Assembly (NCBI GenBank): GCA_905616395.1 | Contig: CAJQSQ010000004.1 | Location: 121,798-185,797, forward strand | DNA: 64,000 nt | Direction: 5' to 3' | Origin: an uncultured Candidatus Pelagibacter sp. | GTDB taxonomy: Bacteria > Pseudomonadota > Alphaproteobacteria > Pelagibacterales > Pelagibacteraceae | Shown: one piece after another, positions 54,371 through 64,000 of the stretch | Position numbering within the stretch: the first letter of the stretch is position 1 | Layout of the letters: each line of letters opens with the position of its first letter | Made by a program: the position numbers and the translations under genes | Notes under the pieces: generated by a model | Seen by the model: the letters and a program-made list of their open reading frames with translations, nothing else | What the model was told of the DNA's origin: nothing | Databases searched by the model: none

Positions 54371-55873
54371 ATGATTTCGCATAAAGTTAAAGTTTACCCA
54401 TCAAAAATTCATTTACCTAAAAAGAATCAATTAGCATGGAAAATTGCTGAAATAGCCTCTGATAATGCAAAGTTAGATAAGGAAGCTATTGAAATGGTTA
54501 TTAATAGAATAATTGATAATGCTTCAGTTGCTATTGCTTCTTTAAATAGAAAAGCTGTTATCTCTTCACGAGAAATGGCTCTAAAGCATCCTAGAAAAAA
54601 TGGTGCAAATTTATTTGGTATTGATTCAAAATTAAAATTTGATTGTGAATGGTCTGCTTGGTCAAATGGAACAGCTGTTAGAGAGTTAGATTTTCATGAT
54701 ACTTTTCTAGCAGAAGACTACAGTCATCCAGGAGATAATATCCCGCCCATTTTAAGTGTTGCTCAACAAACTAAAAAAAGTGGGCTTGATTTATTAAGAG
54801 GAATTATTACAGGTTATGAGGTGCAGGTTAATTTAGTTAAAGGAATTTGCTTACACAAACATAAAATTGATCACATTGCACACTTGGGACCTAGTGTGGC
54901 AGCAGGTTTGGGAACAATGTTAAAGCTAAACACTGAAACAATCTACCAAGCAGTTCAGCAGGCATTACATACAACAGTTTCTACGAGGCAATCTAGAAAA
55001 GGTGAAATCTCTAGTTGGAAAGCTTACGCCCCTGCTCATGCTGGTAAGCTTGCAATCGAAGCAGTTGATAGAGCAATGCGTGGTGAAGGTGCTCCAAGTC
55101 CAATTTATGAGGGAGAAGATAGTGTTATAGCTAGAATATTAGATGGTAAAAAAGCTTTATATAATGTGCCTCTACCAAAGAAAAAAGAATCTAAGAAAGC
55201 AATACTGGAGACCTATACAAAAGAATATTCAGCAGAATACCAGTCTCAAGCACTGATAGATATTGCCAAAAAACTTAATAAAAAAATTCCTAATTTAAAT
55301 CAAATTAAAAAAATTGATATTCATACAAGTCATCACACTCACTATGTAATTGGAACCGGTGCTAACGATCCACAAAAAATGGATCCAAATGCAAGTCGAG
55401 AAACATTGGATCATTCTATCATGTATATTTTTGCAGTGGCCCTTGAAGATGCTGATTGGCACCATGTTAAATCATATAGCAAACAAAGAGCTAATAGAAA
55501 AAGCACTATAAAAATTTGGAAATCTATTACTACTTTTGAAGATAAAAAATGGACTAAAAAATATCACGATCCAAATCCAAAAAATAAATCCTTTGGTGCA
55601 AAAGTTGTAGTTACTTTAAATAATAGTAATAAAATTATTGAACAACTAGATAGAGCTGACGCCCACCCTTATGGAGCACGTCCATTTAAAAGACAAAATT
55701 ATATAAATAAATTTTTAACCCTGACAGATGGCATTTTAGATAAAAAAGAAAGTGCTCGTTTCTTAAAAGTTGTTCAAAATCTTAAAAACTTGAAGGCTGG
55801 AGAATTAAACAAACTAAACATCCAGGTTAAAAGAAGTCAAATAAAGAAAAATACAAAACAAGGAATTTTTTAG
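54371..55873 (+). CDS. prpD: 2-methylcitrate dehydratase (MmgE/PrpD family)
   Basis: MmgE/PrpD-like sequence; strong SD AAGGAGG upstream; in cluster with prpB and prpC. Confidence 0.92.
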   Translation: MISHKVKVYPSKIHLPKKNQLAWKIAEIASDNAKLDKEAIEMVINRIIDNASVAIASLNRKAVISSREMALKHPRKNGANLFGIDSKLKFDCEWSAWSNGTAVRELDFHDTFLAEDYSHPGDNIPPILSVAQQTKKSGLDLLRGIITGYEVQVNLVKGICLHKHKIDHIAHLGPSVAAGLGTMLKLNTETIYQAVQQALHTTVSTRQSRKGEISSWKAYAPAHAGKLAIEAVDRAMRGEGAPSPIYEGEDSVIARILDGKKALYNVPLPKKKESKKAILETYTKEYSAEYQSQALIDIAKKLNKKIPNLNQIKKIDIHTSHHTHYVIGTGANDPQKMDPNASRETLDHSIMYIFAVALEDADWHHVKSYSKQRANRKSTIKIWKSITTFEDKKWTKKYHDPNPKNKSFGAKVVVTLNNSNKIIEQLDRADAHPYGARPFKRQNYINKFLTLTDGILDKKESARFLKVVQNLKNLKAGELNKLNIQVKRSQIKKNTKQGIF

Positions 55874-56769
55874 TGCATTTTGTAGATAAAGAGCCCAGTC
55901 AAAAAAGAGCTGACTTTGTTAGTAAACTAAAAACAAATAAAATTTTACGAGTTCCTGGTGCTTATAATCCTTTAACAGCAAAACTAATTGAAGAAATTGG
56001 TTATGACGCTGTTTATGTATCAGGTGGAGTTATGGCTAATGATTTAGGGTTTCCAGATATTGGTCTAACTACACTTCAAGATGTTAGCACTAGATCTTAT
56101 TTAATATCAAGAGTTACAAGTTTACCTACAATAGTTGACATAGATACTGGCTTTAAGTCTTGCGAAGAAACTATTAAAACTTTTGAAGAGTTTGGAGTGT
56201 CAGCAGTGCACTTGGAAGATCAAGTAGAGCGCAAAAGATGTGGGCACTTAGACAACAAAGAATTAATTTCAACTGAAGCAATGGTCAAAAAAATTAAAGA
56301 ATGCGTTGCAGCTAAACAAGATGAAAATTTTAAAATTATAGCAAGATCTGATGCTAAGGGTGTTGAGGGAATAGATAAAATGATTGATAGATGTAAAGCC
56401 TATATTGATGCTGGAGCTGAAATTATCTTCCCAGAAGCTTTGCATGATGAAAAAGATTTTGAAAAAGTTAGAAAAGAACTATCATGTTACTTGCTTGCTA
56501 ATATGACTGAATTCGGAAAATCTAAATTATTCAATTATAAAGAGTTAGAAAATTTTGGATATAATATTGTAATTTATCCAGTAACAACACAAAGATTAGC
56601 CATGAAAAATGTAGAAGACGGCCTTAAAGACATTTTTGTGAATGGACACCAGAATAATATTATTGATAAAATGCAAACTAGAAAAAGACTTTACGAGTTA
56701 GTTGAATATGAAAAATATAACTCGTTGGATGAAAAGATTTATAACTTTAGTACAGAAGGACATGAATAA
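55873..56769 (+). CDS. prpB: Methylisocitrate lyase
   Basis: RVPGAYNPLTAKLIEEIGYDAVYVSGGVMAND; HLEDQVERKRCGHLDNKEL; GTG start. Confidence 0.94.
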   Translation: MHFVDKEPSQKRADFVSKLKTNKILRVPGAYNPLTAKLIEEIGYDAVYVSGGVMANDLGFPDIGLTTLQDVSTRSYLISRVTSLPTIVDIDTGFKSCEETIKTFEEFGVSAVHLEDQVERKRCGHLDNKELISTEAMVKKIKECVAAKQDENFKIIARSDAKGVEGIDKMIDRCKAYIDAGAEIIFPEALHDEKDFEKVRKELSCYLLANMTEFGKSKLFNYKELENFGYNIVIYPVTTQRLAMKNVEDGLKDIFVNGHQNNIIDKMQTRKRLYELVEYEKYNSLDEKIYNFSTEGHE

Positions 56770-57893
56770 TGAGTGATGATATCAAAAAAGGTTTACTAGG
56801 AATAATTGTTGATGAAACTGAAATTTCAAAAGTTATGCCTGAAATTAACTCTCTTACTTACAGGGGTTATGCAGCTCAAGATTTATGTGCAAGATGTGAC
56901 TTTGAAGAAGTAGCATACTTAATTTTAAATAAAGAATTACCTAATAAAAAACAACTAAAAGAATTTAAGAAAGAATTATCTAAGGAAATAAATCTATCTA
57001 AAAATTTAATTAGTATTTTAAAAAAAATACCTAAAAATTCTCACCCGATGGACGTTGCAAGAACTGTTGTTAGCGTCATGGGTCTTGAAGATAAAGAAAC
57101 TAAAGATAATTCTCCAAAAGCAAATTTAAGAAAAGCAATTAGAATTTTTGCAAAAACACCTACTGCATTAGCTGCCTTTTACAGACTAAGAAAAGGGAAA
57201 AAAATCATAGCACCGAAGAAAAAATTTAATTTTTCTGAGAACTTTTTTCATATGTGTTTTGGAAAAGTTCCAAATAAAGAAATTGTAAAAGCTTTTGATG
57301 TGTCATTAATTTTATACGCGGAACATAGTTTTAACGTATCAACTTTTACTGCCAGAACAATTACTAGTAGTTTATCTGATATTCATGGAGCAATAACAGG
57401 TGCTATTGCAAGTCTAAAGGGGCCTCTTCATGGTGGTGCTAATGAAGAAGTAATGCACATGATGAAAAAAATTAAAAAACCTGAGAATGCACTAAAGTGG
57501 ATTACTAAAGCTTTGAAAAATAAAGATGTAGTAATGGGATTTGGTCATAGAGTTTATAAAAGTGGAGACTCAAGAGTTCCTACTATGAGAGAATATTTTA
57601 AAAGAGTGGCAATTATTAAAAAAGACAAAGTATTTGAAAAAATATACGACATTGTTGAAAAGGTAATGATTAAAGAAAAGAATATTTACCCAAATGTTGA
57701 TTACCCTACTGGACCTACTTACCATTTAATGGGTTTTGATACTGACTTCTTTACACCTATATTTGTAATTTCAAGAATTACAGGTTGGTCAGCACATATT
57801 ATGGAACAACATGCTGCTAATAAATTAATTAGACCTCTTGCTAGTTATAAGGGTAGTAAGCATAGAAAAGTTTTAGAATTAAATTTCAGATAA
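56769..57893 (+). CDS. prpC: 2-methylcitrate synthase/citrate synthase family
   Basis: LTYRGYAAQDLC; LHGGANEEVMHMM; GFGHRVYKSGDSR; neighbours prpD/prpB. Confidence 0.93.
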   Translation: MSDDIKKGLLGIIVDETEISKVMPEINSLTYRGYAAQDLCARCDFEEVAYLILNKELPNKKQLKEFKKELSKEINLSKNLISILKKIPKNSHPMDVARTVVSVMGLEDKETKDNSPKANLRKAIRIFAKTPTALAAFYRLRKGKKIIAPKKKFNFSENFFHMCFGKVPNKEIVKAFDVSLILYAEHSFNVSTFTARTITSSLSDIHGAITGAIASLKGPLHGGANEEVMHMMKKIKKPENALKWITKALKNKDVVMGFGHRVYKSGDSRVPTMREYFKRVAIIKKDKVFEKIYDIVEKVMIKEKNIYPNVDYPTGPTYHLMGFDTDFFTPIFVISRITGWSAHIMEQHAANKLIRPLASYKGSKHRKVLELNFR

Positions 57894-57895
57894 AC

Positions 57896-59425
57896 TTAAT
57901 TTTTTATAATATCTTTTATTTTTAATCTTTGAATTTTCCCAGAAGAGCCTTTTGGCAATTCTTTGAAAAAATGAATCTTATCTGGAGATTTATATTTACC
58001 AAGTGAACCAATGCAGTGCTGTAATAACTCTTCTTCTGAAACTGTTTCTTTATCTTTAAGCACCACGCCAGCTTCAATTTTTTCTCCATAATGACTGCAC
58101 TCAACTGAAAATGCTGCTGCTTCTAATATTTTTGGATGTTGATATAAAACGTCATCAATTTCACGAGGTGAAATATTTTCCCCACCTTTAATTATAAGTT
58201 CTTTTATTCTGCCACGTACAAAAACAAAATCTTCGTCATCCATTAATCCTAGATCTCCAGTTAAAAACCATCCCCTATAAAAACTTTTTTTGGTCTCTAT
58301 AGGATTTTTATAATACTCTTTCATAACATTTTTTCCCTTAACACAAATTTGCCCAATATTATTTCTTTTAGCTTCATTAAAATCATTATCAAGAATGGTG
58401 ACATCGTTACCATAAGGAATTCCTGGAGATCCATATTTAATTTTTTTAGGTGGTAATGGGTTTGCTAAAATTGGAGCACAAGATTCTGTTAATCCCATTG
58501 TTTCTATCATTTGAATATTAAACTTTTCTTCAAAATTTCGATGTGTTTCTGGTGCAAGTGCTGCAGAAGCACTTCTTCCAAATCTAATTGAAGATGTGTC
58601 TAAGGAGTCAAATTCTTCTTTGGAGTATTTATTAATAAGCGCAGAAATTATTGTTGGTACAACGCTAAACCATGTACATTTAAATTGATTAATATACCTC
58701 CAAAAATTAGATGCTGAAAATTTTTCACATAAGACTAAAGAACTTTGACTGACAAGTGGTCCCATCACTGTTACTATCAATCCATTGATATGGTAAAGTG
58801 GCAATACACATAAAGCTTTATCAGTAGAAGTTAATTCATGAGAAATCATAACATTTTTACCTCCATGTAAAAGATTCTCATGACTTAACATGACCCCTTT
58901 TGGTTTGCCCGTTGTACCAGAGGTATACATAAGTAATGCATTTTCTTCTTTATTTATCTCACTATCCAAAACATCAAAATTGTTATCAATCTCTTCTAAA
59001 AAATTATTTTTGTCAATTTCAACTAATTCAATTTTAGTTGAAACTTTTTTTATAATTTTTTCAGCTAATTCAATATTATTTTTAGTAGAGAAAATTATTT
59101 TTGATTCAGAATGTTCTATAATATATGCAAGCTGTTCTTCGCCAGCTACCAAATTAAGTGGAACTTGTACCATACCAGAATACATGATTCCAAGCATTAA
59201 CTGAATGCTGCTAAGAGAGTTCTCCGTAAGTGTGCAGATAATAGATTTTTTTTTTAGTTTCTTTTTATTAACTAGATAGTAATTAATTCTATCTAAATTA
59301 TGCTTAAGTTTATCGTTTGATATATTTTGATTTGTATGAGGACAGCTTATAAAATTAGCCTTGGCTTTTTCTTTAGCATTAATTTCAATATAATCTCTTA
59401 CTGTACTGAGTAAATTCTCTTCCAT
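57896..59425 (-). CDS. AMP-dependent acyl-CoA ligase
   Basis: LLMYTSGTTGKPKGVMLSHENL; GWFLTGDLGLMDDEDFVFVRGRIKELIIKGGENISPREID. Confidence 0.92.
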   Translation of the reverse strand: MEENLLSTVRDYIEINAKEKAKANFISCPHTNQNISNDKLKHNLDRINYYLVNKKKLKKKSIICTLTENSLSSIQLMLGIMYSGMVQVPLNLVAGEEQLAYIIEHSESKIIFSTKNNIELAEKIIKKVSTKIELVEIDKNNFLEEIDNNFDVLDSEINKEENALLMYTSGTTGKPKGVMLSHENLLHGGKNVMISHELTSTDKALCVLPLYHINGLIVTVMGPLVSQSSLVLCEKFSASNFWRYINQFKCTWFSVVPTIISALINKYSKEEFDSLDTSSIRFGRSASAALAPETHRNFEEKFNIQMIETMGLTESCAPILANPLPPKKIKYGSPGIPYGNDVTILDNDFNEAKRNNIGQICVKGKNVMKEYYKNPIETKKSFYRGWFLTGDLGLMDDEDFVFVRGRIKELIIKGGENISPREIDDVLYQHPKILEAAAFSVECSHYGEKIEAGVVLKDKETVSEEELLQHCIGSLGKYKSPDKIHFFKELPKGSSGKIQRLKIKDIIKN

Positions 59426-60846
59426 TATTCAAGATTTTTAACTTCTTCAGGGCTATATTTTTTACAATAATCTTCAAAATAATCTTTTAACTCTGCTTCA
59501 GAACCTTTTATTGTAGTTGAAATTTTTGTTGTATTAATAAAATGTTTATAATTAAGATTATTATCAATACTATTTTTTTGCCAAGTACCACAGCCCATTG
59601 ATAAAGAAAATGGAAGACCATTTGTAAAGCTACCTCCTGTAGCAAAAGTATGTGCTTGGTTAACAATCACTCTACAAACTGGCAGTTCTAAACCTATTTC
59701 CATTACTCTTTTTTGTGTTTTACTATGAATACCAATCGAATGTCCAATACCTTGATAGTTTAAAATTTTTTGTGCAATTTCTTTTGCATGCTCAAAATTT
59801 TTTGCTTTATACAAAGTCAATACTGGAGAAAGTTTTTCACCAGAAAATAGATGCTCTGATCCCACACCATCTTCTTCAACCATCAACATTTTTATATCAC
59901 TATCTACACTAAGGTTAATCTTATCAGCAATAAATTTTGCAGGTTTTGCTATAACTTCTCTATTTAATTTTCCCTCAATCCATAAGGTTTTTTCCAATAA
60001 TTTTTTCTTTTCATTGTTTAATAATGTTGCACCTTCTTTTTTTAAACAGTCAATTAAATCATTGTAAATTTCTTCAATAATGATCAGGCTATTTTCCGAA
60101 GAACAGCTTGTGGCATTATCAAATATTTTTGACATTTTAATTTTTTTTGCAGCATCTTCCAAATCTGCAGTTTCATCTACTATTACGGTAACATTACCTT
60201 GACCTACACCAATTGCAGGTGTGCCACTTTTTGCTGCTTGTTTTACATTGTTTAATGACCCTGTAACAATTACAAGATCAACCTTTAACATTAACTGATT
60301 TGTTAGATCTTTAGTAACGGGCATGTCGAAAGTTTGAATTAAGTTTTTAGGAGCTTTAATTTTTTCTAGTTCAATATTAATAAATTCTAAAAGTTGTTTA
60401 AATACCTTGCTACCAGCAGGAGATGGAGAAACTATAATTGCGTTTCTTCCTTTTAATGCATTAATGACATTGTTTACTGGTGTTGCTGCAGGATTGGTTG
60501 ATGGAGTAATTGCCCCTACTACACCAACAGGTTTTGCAATTTCTATTATACCTTTTTCTTTAAATTCATTAATTACACCGACAGTTTTTACTCCTTTTAA
60601 GTCTCTAAGAAGCCCCAATGTTTTTCTTCTATTCTTTAAAATTTTATCCTCAACATCTCCTAATCCAGTTGAGTTTACAGCTAGATTTGAAATTAATTCA
60701 TTGGTAGATGGTTTGCATAAAGCCCAAGCAACAGCTGTTACAACTTCGTCTACTTGTTTTTGATTATACTTTTCAAAAATATTTTGTGCTTCTTTAGCTT
60801 TTCCAACTAACGATTCAACAATATCTGAAGGAGAATTTTTGTTCAT
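59425..60846 (-). CDS. CoA-acylating aldehyde dehydrogenase (sulfoacetaldehyde / succinate-semialdehyde / AdhE-N-terminal type)
   Basis: PVGVVGAITPSTNPAATPVNNVINALKGRNAIIVSPSP; FDNATSCSSENSLIII catalytic Cys. Confidence 0.87.
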   Translation of the reverse strand: MNKNSPSDIVESLVGKAKEAQNIFEKYNQKQVDEVVTAVAWALCKPSTNELISNLAVNSTGLGDVEDKILKNRRKTLGLLRDLKGVKTVGVINEFKEKGIIEIAKPVGVVGAITPSTNPAATPVNNVINALKGRNAIIVSPSPAGSKVFKQLLEFINIELEKIKAPKNLIQTFDMPVTKDLTNQLMLKVDLVIVTGSLNNVKQAAKSGTPAIGVGQGNVTVIVDETADLEDAAKKIKMSKIFDNATSCSSENSLIIIEEIYNDLIDCLKKEGATLLNNEKKKLLEKTLWIEGKLNREVIAKPAKFIADKINLSVDSDIKMLMVEEDGVGSEHLFSGEKLSPVLTLYKAKNFEHAKEIAQKILNYQGIGHSIGIHSKTQKRVMEIGLELPVCRVIVNQAHTFATGGSFTNGLPFSLSMGCGTWQKNSIDNNLNYKHFINTTKISTTIKGSEAELKDYFEDYCKKYSPEEVKNLE

Positions 60847-60866
60847 TGTTTATAAAATTAAAAAGC

Positions 60867-60890
60867 TTCGCCCTTAATATTTAGGGCGAA
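60867..60890 (-). terminator. Intrinsic (possibly partial) terminator downstream of tctC
   Basis: TTCGCCCT-8 nt-AGGGCGAA perfect 8-bp stem; minus strand continues GCTTTTTAATTTT. Confidence 0.75.
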
Positions 60891-60915
60891 ACTAATTAAA
60901 CGTTCTTAATAAGTA

Positions 60916-61890
60916 TTAGGGCTTTAGTCCAGCAAGAAGTTTTGTTAAACTAACTTTTCTTGCTTTCCACATTTCTTGTACTTCAGCTCTATTCATTATT
61001 CTAACAGGTGAACCACCTTTTTTCATTTGTCCTAATGTTTTTTTATCATTGAACATTAAAGGAACTTTTGCTGCTAAAAATTCAATAATTTCAGGAGGTG
61101 TTCCCTTGGGCGCCATTATTCCTCTGAAATTAACACTTGAATTATCAACATCTAAGCCTTCTTCTTTTAATGTAGGTACATTTGGTAAAAATGTTTTTTC
61201 TCTTTGAAGGTCAGCGATAGCTAGAATTTTAATGTCATTCTGACTTCTAAAAGCATCAGACAAATTATTAAAACCAGCCATAACCTGTCCACCTTTAACC
61301 GCTGTAAGTGCTGGCACTCCACCAGTGTGAGGTACATATGTTAATTTGGCACCACTTGCTTTTTGAAATTGTAAAAAAGCTATATGATGACCAACAAACT
61401 TACCTGCACCTGAAAAAGTAACTTTTCCTGGGTTTGCTTTTGCAAATTTAACCATATCAGCAACAGAATTAAACGGACTATCTTTACCAACTATTAAAAC
61501 TGCTGGATCAGCTCCCCAGTTTGCAATCGGTTCTAAGTTATCAATGTTGTATTTTGTATCATCGAAAACTATAGACTGTGAAACAAAGTGTGGGATATTG
61601 TATGCAGCTAAATCATAACCATCTTTTCTTGCTTTAGTAGCAAACCAATTCCAACCAACTTTTCCACCGGCTCCTGGTTTATTAACTATTACGATAGGCT
61701 GACCTAAATAATCTTTTTTAGGATGTGACGCCATCATTGTTACTAATCTTGCTTGAAAATCTGTGGCACCGCCTGGATTATAAGCTACTGTTACACTTAT
61801 CGGTCTATCAGGGTAATCACCTGCTTGCGCAACTGATCCAAATGAAAGAAATGATAAGATAAAAGTGAAATATAAAAAAAGTTTTTTCAT
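60916..61890 (-). CDS. tctC: Tripartite tricarboxylate transporter substrate-binding protein (TctC/Bug family)
   Basis: Signal peptide; YPDRPISVTVAYNPGGATDFQARL; VNKPGAGGKVGWNW. Confidence 0.93.
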   Translation of the reverse strand: MKKLFLYFTFILSFLSFGSVAQAGDYPDRPISVTVAYNPGGATDFQARLVTMMASHPKKDYLGQPIVIVNKPGAGGKVGWNWFATKARKDGYDLAAYNIPHFVSQSIVFDDTKYNIDNLEPIANWGADPAVLIVGKDSPFNSVADMVKFAKANPGKVTFSGAGKFVGHHIAFLQFQKASGAKLTYVPHTGGVPALTAVKGGQVMAGFNNLSDAFRSQNDIKILAIADLQREKTFLPNVPTLKEEGLDVDNSSVNFRGIMAPKGTPPEIIEFLAAKVPLMFNDKKTLGQMKKGGSPVRIMNRAEVQEMWKARKVSLTKLLAGLKP

Positions 61891-62031
61891 ATTATTGATC
61901 TCCCTCTATTAAGTTATTAATTCAAAATTTAATCACAAATTTAATCTTATAACTAATTAATTTTACCTAAAAAAGTTGCGTAAAAAATAACATTATAAAA
62001 ACAAATACAATCGCAGGATGTAAGGTAATTT

Positions 62032-62469
62032 TTAAAAAAGAAAAAATCGTGGAGCTTGAACTTTGAGAAGAATGGCAAAAAGAAAATATATAAATATAAT
62101 AAAACACAGAGTTATTAAAAAATTATAAAAAATACTTTTTTTGTTTTTCTTTTCTGAATAAACATAACAGATGATTAAAAATATTAGTACCGCCAAAAAA
62201 TAAAACCCTAAAAGTTCTCCAAATACCAAAAAAAGCAAGAGTGAGCCTAGATATATAGATAATTTTTTAATGTCGACTTCAGTAATTTTTTCATTTTTAT
62301 TATAGAAATATAATACTAAAGATAAAAATGATAAAATAATCATTACTGTGCTTAATAGTTTGGGAAAAATATATGCCTCTGATGTGCCTCCACTAAATGA
62401 AGCATAAGCTAACAGTATTGATAAAATCAATACCAATACTACTGATGAAAGTTTATTGATCTTTATCAT
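62032..62469 (-). CDS. tctB: Tripartite tricarboxylate transporter small membrane subunit (TctB)
   Basis: 145 aa with ~4 TM segments; overlaps the 3' end of tctA. Confidence 0.85.
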   Translation of the reverse strand: MIKINKLSSVVLVLILSILLAYASFSGGTSEAYIFPKLLSTVMIILSFLSLVLYFYNKNEKITEVDIKKLSIYLGSLLLFLVFGELLGFYFLAVLIFLIICYVYSEKKNKKSIFYNFLITLCFIIFIYFLFAILLKVQAPRFFLF

Positions 62470-63946
62470 TTGTTTTTTTTTTAATTTCTGTGAACAGTCC
62501 GTATATAATTGATAATATACAAAGTGAAATTATCGTTAAATTTAAAGGACCTATTGTTAAGTAATCAAATATTCCATTTTGAGTATCAGCAATAATTTTT
62601 GCTTGGCTAAAATTTGTTTCAGCAATTGGTCCTAGTATCAGCCCCAATACAATAGGTGCTGCAGTAAAACCAAATTTAGATAAAAAAAACATAGAAACTC
62701 CTAAAAAAAGCATAACCATAACGTCTGCAAAATTATGCTGCACACTATAAGTGCCAAAAATTGCAAGTATTGTAATTGCAGCCGCCATATAATTTACTGG
62801 GGTTTTTATTACGTACTTAGCCAAACCACTTATATAAAGCCCAAAAATTAACATCAAAAACTGAGCTACTAACAAAGAGTTGATAAACGTCCACGTAGTT
62901 TCAGCATAAATAGTAAAAAGATTTGGCCCTGGAAACATTCCATGAATTAACAATCCACCTAATAAAACTGCAGCTGTTGGACTTCCGGGTACACCTAAAG
63001 TTAACAGTGGAACTAATGATGGTCCAACCATAGCATTATTTGCAGATTCAGCTGCTATAATTCCATCTGGCTCACCTTTCCCAAAGTTTTCTTTATTTTT
63101 ACTTACTTTTTTTATTTGATCATATGAAACTAAACCTGCGATCTGCCCTCCAGCACCTGGAATTAATCCAATAATAACACCTGTTATACTACCTATAGTT
63201 AAAGCTTTAAATCTCGAAAGATTATATTTCATAGATTGAAATAGACTTTTTTTTTCCATTTGGAACTGATCTGAAAGATCTTGTTTTTTTTCAAGCATTG
63301 AAAGTACTTGTGGTATTGCAAATAAACCAACCAACGCTGCAATTATATTTATGCCACCAGAAAATATTGGATTAAAAACAAATCTTTCCACACCTAAAAC
63401 TGAATCATATCCAATTGTTGCTAACCATAAGCCTAATGCACCAGAGAAAAGACCTTTAATAATTGAGTTAGAATCTAATGTTGCAATAACTGTGACTCCA
63501 AAAATTGCTATCCAAAACATATGTGATGGTCCAAACTTGAGTGCAACATTTGCTAATAATGGCGTAAAGAAGATTAAAACTAATATTCCAATAATACCAC
63601 CTACAAACGAACTAATAAAACAATAATGAAGAGCTTCCTTGGATTTGCCTTTTTGTGCCATAGGATAACCATCCATAACGGTGGCTATGTTTGCTGGTGC
63701 CCCTGGTATTTTGAGTAAAATAGCGCTAATCGCACCACCTGCTACAGTGGCTGTATAAACAGCACCAAGCATTATCAGTCCTTGTTCAGGGCTCATCTTG
63801 AAAGTGAAGGGGATTAATAAAGCAACAGCCATTGTAGGACTTAAACCAGGAGCAGCTCCTAGTAGAAGGCCGCCAACAGTCCCTAAAATTAAAATTAAAA
63901 TATTCCCAAACGTAAAAACATTTGAAAAATAGTTTAAAAATTCCAT
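62453..63946 (-). CDS. tctA: Tripartite tricarboxylate transporter large membrane subunit (TctA)
   Basis: GTVGGLLLGAAPGLSPTMAVALLIPFTF; LGVPGSPTAAVLLGGLLIHGMFPGP. Confidence 0.96.
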   Translation of the reverse strand: MEFLNYFSNVFTFGNILILILGTVGGLLLGAAPGLSPTMAVALLIPFTFKMSPEQGLIMLGAVYTATVAGGAISAILLKIPGAPANIATVMDGYPMAQKGKSKEALHYCFISSFVGGIIGILVLIFFTPLLANVALKFGPSHMFWIAIFGVTVIATLDSNSIIKGLFSGALGLWLATIGYDSVLGVERFVFNPIFSGGINIIAALVGLFAIPQVLSMLEKKQDLSDQFQMEKKSLFQSMKYNLSRFKALTIGSITGVIIGLIPGAGGQIAGLVSYDQIKKVSKNKENFGKGEPDGIIAAESANNAMVGPSLVPLLTLGVPGSPTAAVLLGGLLIHGMFPGPNLFTIYAETTWTFINSLLVAQFLMLIFGLYISGLAKYVIKTPVNYMAAAITILAIFGTYSVQHNFADVMVMLFLGVSMFFLSKFGFTAAPIVLGLILGPIAETNFSQAKIIADTQNGIFDYLTIGPLNLTIISLCILSIIYGLFTEIKKKTNDKDQ

Positions 63947-64000
63947 ACTAAAACCATATCAACAAGACTATCCATAAGTCTATCAACTTTTTTTATTCTT

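Noticed and set aside
1-64000. CRISPR arrays, IS elements, prophage, toxin-antitoxin or restriction genes
   Set aside because: No regularly spaced repeats, transposase/integrase or defence-type proteins recognised in the ORF track or by reading the sequence.

Overview
AT-rich, gene-dense window that looks like a SAR11/Pelagibacterales-type alphaproteobacterial chromosome (inferred from gene content, order and composition). (1) 1-26.6 kb, minus strand: one contiguous transcription/translation block, tRNA-Tyr, tRNA-Gly, tuf, tRNA-Trp, secE, nusG, rplKAJL, rpoBC, rpsL, rpsG, fusA, rpsJ ... rplO, secY, adk, rpsM (5' part only). (2) 26.7-27.5 kb: rlmB and tRNA-Thr. (3) 27.55-32.75 kb: small polysaccharide-type accessory island (asnB-like, cupin, DegT aminotransferase, GT4 glycosyltransferase) with gene fragments at its edges, including a truncated TIGR04325-like methyltransferase. 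(4) 32.75-42.1 kb: nadK, tRNA-Leu, GGCT-like, cinA-like, sfsA, map, purB, purC, purS, purQ, purL, bolA, grxD. (5) 42.1-43.74 kb: two methyltransferase genes inserted between convergent grxD and rpsD. The 3' end of grxD is duplicated (about 90% identical over ~105 bp) on the far side of the first one; this is the strongest unusual structure in the window. (6) 43.7-54.3 kb: rpsD, trmJ-like, cimA, cysS, nadE, class II DAHP synthase, YdcF, glmS, a GlmU that has only the acetyltransferase domain, gph. (7) 54.4-57.9 kb: prpD-prpB-prpC. (8) 57.9-63.9 kb: a TctABC (TTT) transporter with an acylating aldehyde dehydrogenase and an acyl-CoA ligase, resembling the sulfoacetate (sauS/sauT) logic. No rRNA, CRISPR, IS element, integrase or prophage was seen.
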